Below, piece after piece: positions 7,778-12,170 of a stretch of DNA of 12,170 nt. The translations under genes were made by a program, and so were the position numbers. Where the stretch lies: positions 1 to 12,170 of the forward strand of contig JAILOC010000191.1 of assembly GCA_024691045.1 (NCBI GenBank), in the 5' to 3' direction. This stretch comes from Lachnospiraceae bacterium (GTDB lineage: Bacteria; Bacillota_A; Clostridia; Lachnospirales; Lachnospiraceae). How positions within the stretch are numbered: position 1 is the stretch's first letter; each line of letters starts with the position of its first letter. The notes under the pieces were generated by a model. That model made no database searches. It saw only the letters and a program-made list of their open reading frames with translations, and had not been told where the DNA came from.

Positions 7778-7960
7778 CTACGCTCTGAGCATTGATACGA
7801 TCCACTCGGGATCGGGTGTCTTCATTTCCTTATCGGCGGACATCTCCTCCATGATACCCTGAACCGAAGCCCAGAAGCACCTTGCCATCGTATCGGCGTT
7901 GCCCTTGCGGAAGATGCCGGCCTTTTGTCCTTTTTTTATAAGCTTTACGGTCGGCGTTAC
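7778..7960 (-). pseudogene. C-terminal remnant of a TetR family regulator
   Basis: The last ~60 codons before the TAG at 7778-7780 read like the ligand-binding C-terminus of a TetR-type repressor (KLIKKGQKAGIFRKGNADTMARCFWASVQGIMEE, ending PDPEWIVSMLRA). The N-terminal helix-turn-helix domain is absent: upstream of about 7960 the frame runs into a REP-like palindrome and then, in another frame, into the end of the ABC gene. A longer 91-codon reading starting at 8053 exists, but its first 30 residues are just the translated palindrome and ABC overlap, without a good ribosome-binding site. I read it as a gene truncated by deletion or repeat insertion, unable to bind DNA. Its stop is 9 nt before the GH43 start, so the intact gene was probably the upstream partner of GH43. 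Confidence 0.75.
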
Positions 7961-7963
7961 CAA
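7935..7963 (-). promoter_or_regulatory. Candidate promoter for GH43 at the repeat/remnant junction
   Basis: On the minus strand TTGGTA (7958-7963, 4 of 6 to consensus) and TATAAA (7935-7940, 5 of 6) are separated by exactly 17 nt. The -35 box straddles the edge of the REP-like palindrome. It would drive the TetR remnant and GH43. This is a pattern match only. Confidence 0.35.
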
Positions 7964-8007
7964 AGGGAACAGGGGGACGGTTCCTCCGTCACCCTGTTCC
8001 CCTTTTG
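7961..8007. repeat. REP-like GC-rich palindrome
   Basis: A long imperfect inverted repeat: arms 7961-7980 and 7986-8007 around a 5-nt loop TTCCT. It includes an uninterrupted 10-bp stem (GGGAACAGGG with CCCTGTTCCC) and a 5-bp top stem (GACGG with CCGTC). Its core GGGGACGGTTCCTCCGTCAC matches, from memory, a widespread family of REP-type elements found in Clostridia and other bacteria, often near Y1 (IS200-like) transposases. It lies 9 nt after the stop of the downstream ABC gene and has no U-tract on either strand, so it is not a standard intrinsic terminator, although it could protect the 3' end of that mRNA. Confidence 0.75.
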
Positions 8008-8016
8008 TTTCACTGC

Positions 8017-9846
8017 CTAGACAGCGATATATGCTCCCGCCTGAACCTTCCACATGCGGGCGTACTTGCCTCCCAGGGCAAGCAGTTCGTCGTGGGTTCC
8101 CTTCTCGGCGATCCTTCCGTCTTCAAGCATGATGATCCTGTCCGCGGTCCTGGTGGTTGATAACCTGTGTGAAATGAATACCACCGTCTTATCACCGGTT
8201 GCAGTGAGCATCGCATGGTTGAGCTGATACTCTGCGATCGGATCGAGCGCGCTCGAAGGTTCATCCAGGATCATAAGTCCGGCATCCTTGTAGAACACTC
8301 TCGCGATCGCCAGCTTCTGCGCTTCTCCGCCCGACAGGTTCACACCGTCTTTTTCGAATTCGTTGGTAAGAGGTGTTTCGAGACCCTTTTCGAATCTCTC
8401 AATTCTTCCAATGAGTCCGCTGTCCGTAAGAGATCTCCTTACCTTGTCTTCATCGGCATTCTCCGGAATATCAAGAATAACGTTCTCCTTCACAGTGCCT
8501 CCGAAGATCTTGAAATCCTGGAAGACCGTACCGATGGTATCCCTGTATTTAGCAACATCGTACCTGCGTATGTCCTTGCCGTCTGCGCGGATCTCTCCGG
8601 ACTTTACATCATAGAGTCTCATGAGGAGCTTTACCAGAGTGGTCTTGCCCGCGCCGTTGTATCCGACAAGTGCGATCTTCTCACCCGGCTTTATATGGAG
8701 ATCGATATCCTTGAGAAGCATATCTTCACTCCTGCCGTATGCAAATGAAACATTATCAAGCTCGATCTCCTTGGGCGACTTGTCAGGAACAAGTCCTTCC
8801 TCGGAAACGATCGAAGGCTCGTAGCTCATGAACTTTCTGATCTTATTAATGTAAAGGCTCGTCTCACATGCAAAGGGGTAGGTCTCCGAGAAGATCCTCA
8901 TGCCCTCCTTAAGTCCGCCGAAGGATGCAAACAGAATGGCAACGCTTGAAAAGGAAAGCCTTCCGAGGACCGCAGCCTGATACACAAGATACGAAATGAA
9001 GATCACATCGCTGATCATCGCATTTGAGACATAGCGCTTCATAAAGCCGAAGAACCACTTTCTGAAAGCGTATTTCTTTTCTACCCTGTAGACCTCGTCA
9101 TTGGCCTCATCAAATCTCTTCTCAAGGACATCCGAGATGCCGGGATTGAGGCGGATCTCCTTGGCGTAATCGCTGAGGTAATAGATCCTCTTGATGTAAT
9201 CGCGCTTTCTTGAATGAGGCAGGCTTTCGATCTTGACCTTATAGTTCTGCTTATTGTAAAGCTGCTCGAATGCAAAGGAAGCCACAAAGGAGATCGCAAC
9301 AAACAGTATCGAAAGCGGATCCTTGATCAGGAAGAAAACGCCTCTTGTAATGAATACCGTAACTCCGGACAGAACGCTCTTTACGAAATTGGTGACCCTG
9401 TCGATCTGGTTGTCTACCTCGGAGATTGCAAGTACCTGTTCGTTGTAGAACTCGGGATCGTCGTAGCAGGACAGATCAACAGATCTTGCTTTTTCGTAGA
9501 GCATCATCTTGATCTTCTTGCGGATCTTGGGGCTTTCCCTGGGTGTGATGTAATCACCTGCCCAAACGGTGTAGACCATTCCCAATGTGATGAGCGCAGC
9601 GACCAGGAGTATGATGGCTCCGACTTTCCTGAAAGGATATCCGAATTCAGCCGCTTCGATGACATATCCGATCAGAAGCGTGTGCTCGCAGAAAATGGAT
9701 ATCTGTCCTCTTATGGAATCAAGGGACTGGTGAATAACGAACGCGGGCGATGACCCTAACATAAGTCCGAGGAAGTAGAAGTTATTGGAAAAGACCTGCT
9801 TTACGGACTGTTTTGTTTTTTCTTTTTCGGGGGACTTTCCGCTCAC
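8017..9846 (-). CDS. ABC exporter half-transporter, second gene of the pair
   Basis: This 609-residue protein fuses a membrane domain (about 20-340, six predicted helices) to a C-terminal ATPase domain (about 360-600), the type I exporter layout. The ATPase motifs are complete: Walker A GYNGAGKTT (395-403), Q-loop Q443, signature LSGGEAQ (504-510), Walker B LMILDE (524-529) with catalytic E529, and H-loop H560. YAKEIRL (227-233) lies in the intracellular loop region and is shared with its partner. The start is GTG at 9844-9846, overlapping the partner's TGA by 4 nt, with a near-perfect AGGAGGTGA Shine-Dalgarno at 9851-9859. Co-translation and shared organisation point to a heterodimer. The cargo (drug, lipid or peptide) cannot be inferred: no peptidase domain or precursor peptide gene is seen. 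Confidence 0.95.
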   Translation of the reverse strand: MSGKSPEKEKTKQSVKQVFSNNFYFLGLMLGSSPAFVIHQSLDSIRGQISIFCEHTLLIGYVIEAAEFGYPFRKVGAIILLVAALITLGMVYTVWAGDYITPRESPKIRKKIKMMLYEKARSVDLSCYDDPEFYNEQVLAISEVDNQIDRVTNFVKSVLSGVTVFITRGVFFLIKDPLSILFVAISFVASFAFEQLYNKQNYKVKIESLPHSRKRDYIKRIYYLSDYAKEIRLNPGISDVLEKRFDEANDEVYRVEKKYAFRKWFFGFMKRYVSNAMISDVIFISYLVYQAAVLGRLSFSSVAILFASFGGLKEGMRIFSETYPFACETSLYINKIRKFMSYEPSIVSEEGLVPDKSPKEIELDNVSFAYGRSEDMLLKDIDLHIKPGEKIALVGYNGAGKTTLVKLLMRLYDVKSGEIRADGKDIRRYDVAKYRDTIGTVFQDFKIFGGTVKENVILDIPENADEDKVRRSLTDSGLIGRIERFEKGLETPLTNEFEKDGVNLSGGEAQKLAIARVFYKDAGLMILDEPSSALDPIAEYQLNHAMLTATGDKTVVFISHRLSTTRTADRIIMLEDGRIAEKGTHDELLALGGKYARMWKVQAGAYIAV

Positions 9847-11687
9847 AGTATCACCTCCTCTTCGTTTTCAAGTGCCAGGTAATTCATTGCCTGCTTCTTG
9901 TACATCTGTGCATATTTTCCGTTTGCCTTTATAAGATCGGGATGTGTTCCCTCTTCGATAAGAGTTCCCTTTTCCAGCATGAAGACCTTGTCGCAGTCCT
10001 TGACGGACGAAAGCCTGTGGGATATGAAAAGCATCGTGTGGTCCCTGGCTTCCTTCAGAATGCTCTTAAACAGGTCGTACTCTGCTATGGGGTCGAGCGC
10101 GCTGGAAGGCTCATCGAAGATCTTCATCGGAGTCTCCCTGACAAAGGTCCTCGCAACGGCAACCTTCTGCGTCTCGCCGCCGGAAAGCACCGCACCGTTT
10201 TCGTCGAACTCCTTGGTCATGACGGTATCAAGCCCCTCGGGAAGAGCCATTATCCTGTCATAGACTCCCGCCATCTTAAGTGCCCCTACCACCTTGGCGT
10301 CCTCGTCAGCATAATGCCTTCCCATAAGGATGTTTTCCTTTACGCTCATTCCGAACACCTGGAAATCCTGGAAGGTGGTGGCGAAGATCTCACGGTAAGC
10401 CTTCAGGTTGTACTCTTTTATATTCCTGCCGTTATAGAGGATCTCTCCCTCATCGGGATCGTAGAGCCTGAGGAGAAGCTTTATTATCGTGGTCTTGCCC
10501 GCACCGTTATGTCCCACTAGTGCTGCAGTCTCTCCTTTCTTTATTGCAAAGGAAAGACTGTCTATGGTCTTCTTTTCACCGTAGGAAAAGGAAACATTAC
10601 GGAATTCCAGACTCTCGAAATCCTTGGAAGGGATCACGCCGTCAAAGTCTTCGGGGATCTTCTCTTCATAATCGAGGAAGTTCCTGAGATTGTTGATAAA
10701 CAATCCGTTCTTGAGGATCTCCATGATATTTTCGAACACTCTTATCAGTATCCAGGTCATGGCGACCATAAGGCTGGTCATGATGGTAAGCTGTGCAAGG
10801 CTGATGGATCCCGTTACCCTGTTGCGGTAGATGGCATAGAACATCACGCCTTCGAAGATCACGGTGAATGTGAAGGTGATGCGAAGGAAGCTCAGCGTGC
10901 AGTTGGCGAATGCGTACTTTATCGAAACCCTTACATTCTTCTCGGTCGCTTCCGCATACTGTTTTCTCATGAGTTCGAATACCTGCGAAAGCCTGATCTC
11001 CTTGGCACCGTCGGGAAGATACATCATCCTGCTGACATAGTTTAAGACCTTGTCGTTCGGGACCCAGCCCTGATATCTCTTATATTCATATTTATTCTTG
11101 AGATTTCCGAAAATGAAATTACCGATAAGAGGAGAGATTATGAAAAGGATCGCATAGTGGTCTATCTCGAACATCAGATAGAAAACAACAACTGCTGCGA
11201 CCGAACCGACAAGAGCTCCGAACACACCGCGGAGAACAGCGGTGATCTTCGCTTCCGCTCCGTCCATTGCCATCGTGTACCTGTTGTAGAAGTCGGAATC
11301 CTCATAGCATCTGAGCTCGACATTTTTGGCCTTGGCATAAAGTTTCTTGTATATGCCGCCGAAGAGCCTGTTTGTTTCAAGGGGATACACGACATTATCA
11401 ATATATCCGGTATATATCCTTAAGACGCAGAATACTATTCCGCTTATCAATATGAATCTGAAGATGCGGTCGAATCCGATATTCTGATCGAGGCCGTTAA
11501 CGATGACACGCATAAAAACACCGTCAAAGAAAACCCATTCTCCGTGACCGATAAGCCACAGGAAAAATGAGTGGATCACAATGGCGGGGGATATCCCTGC
11601 GGCAAGCTTAAGTGCGTATGCAGCGTTCTTTATCGTAACACCCAGGGACAGCTTGTCTTTGTCTTTTTTCTTAACATTTTCGGACAT
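9843..11687 (-). CDS. ABC exporter half-transporter, first gene of the pair
   Basis: This 614-residue protein has a membrane domain (about 20-340) and an ATPase domain (about 358-605). Its motifs are Walker A GHNGAGKTT (392-400), Q-loop Q440, signature LSGGETQ (501-507), Walker B MKIFDE (521-526) with E526, and H-loop H557, so both ATP sites of a heterodimer would look competent instead of one being degenerate. The intracellular loop motif AKEIRL (228-233) recurs in its partner, and the two N-termini share an SPAxVIH motif, so the genes probably arose by duplication. The ATG at 11685-11687 has AGGA 6 nt upstream, and a sigma-A-like promoter lies at 11721-11749. It is translated first, and the second gene overlaps its stop. 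Cargo unknown. Confidence 0.95.
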   Translation of the reverse strand: MSENVKKKDKDKLSLGVTIKNAAYALKLAAGISPAIVIHSFFLWLIGHGEWVFFDGVFMRVIVNGLDQNIGFDRIFRFILISGIVFCVLRIYTGYIDNVVYPLETNRLFGGIYKKLYAKAKNVELRCYEDSDFYNRYTMAMDGAEAKITAVLRGVFGALVGSVAAVVVFYLMFEIDHYAILFIISPLIGNFIFGNLKNKYEYKRYQGWVPNDKVLNYVSRMMYLPDGAKEIRLSQVFELMRKQYAEATEKNVRVSIKYAFANCTLSFLRITFTFTVIFEGVMFYAIYRNRVTGSISLAQLTIMTSLMVAMTWILIRVFENIMEILKNGLFINNLRNFLDYEEKIPEDFDGVIPSKDFESLEFRNVSFSYGEKKTIDSLSFAIKKGETAALVGHNGAGKTTIIKLLLRLYDPDEGEILYNGRNIKEYNLKAYREIFATTFQDFQVFGMSVKENILMGRHYADEDAKVVGALKMAGVYDRIMALPEGLDTVMTKEFDENGAVLSGGETQKVAVARTFVRETPMKIFDEPSSALDPIAEYDLFKSILKEARDHTMLFISHRLSSVKDCDKVFMLEKGTLIEEGTHPDLIKANGKYAQMYKKQAMNYLALENEEEVIL

Positions 11688-11720
11688 AAAAGTTCCTCAC
11701 TTCAAAGCCAAATTTCGTTA

Positions 11721-11749
11721 AGTATAATGGCTTAAAAGCGAGGAGTCAA
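11721..11749 (-). promoter_or_regulatory. Sigma-A promoter of the ABC transporter operon
   Basis: TTGACT (11744-11749) and TATACT (11721-11726) on the minus strand, 5 of 6 matches each, are spaced exactly 17 nt apart. The predicted start lies about 25-30 nt before the ATG of the first ABC gene, leaving a short leader with a good Shine-Dalgarno. Confidence 0.82.
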
Positions 11750-11773
11750 TAAACTACAGGTTTATAAATTCAA

Positions 11774-11807
11774 ACGGATGTGTAAACTGTCGCAGCATCG
11801 CATCCGT
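11774..11807. repeat. Small inverted repeat in the ABC/groL spacer
   Basis: Arms ACGGATG (11774-11780) and CATCCGT (11801-11807) are perfect and can extend by a G-U and a G-C pair. A CAGCATCGC within it (11793-11801) recurs at 11841-11849, at the start of the larger palindrome. No U-tract follows. Function unknown. Confidence 0.45.
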
Positions 11808-11840
11808 GCTTATTCGGAAAAGATGGTTTAATCACTGCCA

Positions 11841-11928
11841 CAGCATCGCGCATTCATTCGCAAAAACGCCGCTGCGCGACTAAGTATCCGCTACGCGTAT
11901 ACTTTTTGCTCATAAATGTGCGATACTG
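11841..11928. repeat. Long imperfect stem-loop in the groL/ABC spacer
   Basis: Arms 11841-11866 and 11903-11928 match at 21 of 26 positions as an inverted repeat. The interior contains a second hairpin (about 11882-11904, AAGTAT with ATACTT plus a short GC stem) and a GC-rich stretch. Some mismatches become G-U pairs if it is read as RNA. Confidence 0.6.
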
Positions 11929-11947
11929 CTTCGCAGCCAATTTCATA

Positions 11948-11990
11948 AAAAAATGCTCTGTATCACGCAAGCGTGTACGGAGCATTTTTT
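11948..11990. terminator. Intrinsic terminator of groL
   Basis: A strong hairpin (11948-11962 with 11976-11990, one bulge, then a 4-bp top stem and CAAG loop) with A-rich left and T-rich right edges. It lies about 30 nt past the groL stop and gives a U-tract on the minus strand. It could work in both directions, and isolates the ABC operon from groL transcription. Confidence 0.9.
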
Positions 11991-12019
11991 ATTCATTGTC
12001 TGTGGCAGTGATCTGTGAA

Positions 12020-12170
12020 TTACATCATCCCGCCCATGCCGCCGCCTGCGGGCATAGGGGGCTGGGGCTCCTTGATGGTTGATACAACGCTCTCGGTGGT
12101 GAGGAGTGTTGATGCAACCGAGGTTGCGTTCTGAAGAGCGCTTCTGGTAACCTTGGCGGGATCGAGGATT
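12020..12170 (-). CDS. groL: Chaperonin GroEL, C-terminal end (partial)
   Basis: The last 49 codons and the TAA stop (12020-12022) of GroEL, the 60-kDa ring chaperonin that folds proteins with GroES and ATP. The reading [20 protein letters not shown] followed by LLTTESVV is the highly conserved end of the equatorial domain, and the tail ends in the flexible GGGMGGMM repeat that hangs into the ring cavity. The rest lies beyond the right edge. The gene is followed by its own terminator inside a repeat-rich spacer. Confidence 0.98.
   Translation of the reverse strand, partial: ILDPAKVTRSALQNATSVASTLLTTESVVSTIKEPQPPMPAGGGMGGMM

Larger units (their letters stand above)
11831..12012. repeat. 182-bp segment bounded by perfect 13-bp inverted repeats (MITE-like)
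   Basis: ATCACTGCCACAG at 11831-11843 is repeated exactly in inverted orientation at 12000-12012, 7 bp from the groL stop codon. The segment has no coding potential I can see, and holds a long imperfect stem-loop (11841-11928) and the groL terminator. Short terminal inverted repeats around a structured, non-coding core fit a miniature mobile element or a family of dispersed intergenic repeats. I see no obvious target-site duplication. Confidence 0.5.

Noticed and set aside
7961..8053. 91-codon reading (7778-8053) as an intact small gene
   Set aside because: Its first 30 residues are the translated palindrome and out-of-frame ABC end; only the last part resembles a protein family.
9813..10520. 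Long plus-strand open frame antisense to the first ABC gene
   Set aside because: Shadow of a well-supported gene; no domain sense and no ribosome-binding site evidence. The same applies to 9214-9753 and 8215-8748.
11750..12019. Possible CRISPR array or tRNA in the repeat-rich spacer
   Set aside because: Repeats are inverted and irregular, not evenly spaced direct repeats, and no cloverleaf can be drawn.

Overview
The window looks like a chromosomal segment from a fibre-degrading anaerobe of the Bacillota, most likely Clostridia and plausibly Lachnospiraceae. The grounds are the rimP-nusA pair behind a short hairpin leader, a GroEL ending in a GGMGGMM-type tail, strong Gram-positive Shine-Dalgarno sites, a GH43 xylosidase-type enzyme without a signal peptide, and intergenic palindromic repeats of a kind I associate with that family. 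The taxonomic call is an inference; no rRNA or species marker is present.

Layout, in window order. (1) 1-641: the first codons of nusA, all of rimP, a leader hairpin and a sigma-A-like promoter, all on the minus strand. (2) 679-5204: a tight three-gene minus-strand operon transcribed from 5204 downwards: a MATE exporter, an unassigned cytosolic TIM-barrel (glycoside-hydrolase-like) protein, and an unrecognised polytopic membrane protein. The genes overlap by 14 nt or are 4 nt apart. (3) 5309-6154: an AraC/XylS-type regulator on the plus strand, divergent from the MATE operon and convergent with the next gene, separated from it by a strong bidirectional terminator. (4) 6191-7768: a GH43 family enzyme (minus). 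(5) 7778-8007: the C-terminal remnant of a TetR-type regulator joined directly to a GC-rich REP-like palindrome. (6) 8017-11687: two ABC half-transporters (exporter type) overlapping by 4 nt, with a good promoter at 11721-11749. (7) 11750-12019: a gene-free spacer rich in inverted repeats, including a 182-bp segment bounded by perfect 13-bp inverted repeats and containing the groL terminator. (8) 12020-12170: the 3' end of groL.

How the parts may work together (inference): the AraC regulator, the GH43 and the TIM-barrel protein suggest a small carbohydrate-responsive locus with cytosolic enzymes that would act on imported oligosaccharides, although no sugar importer is present here. The ABC pair is an independent export unit of unknown cargo. 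The housekeeping genes at both ends (rimP-nusA, groL) frame a more variable middle that bears deletion and insertion scars. The least explained parts are the TIM-barrel/membrane-protein pair and the repeat elements.
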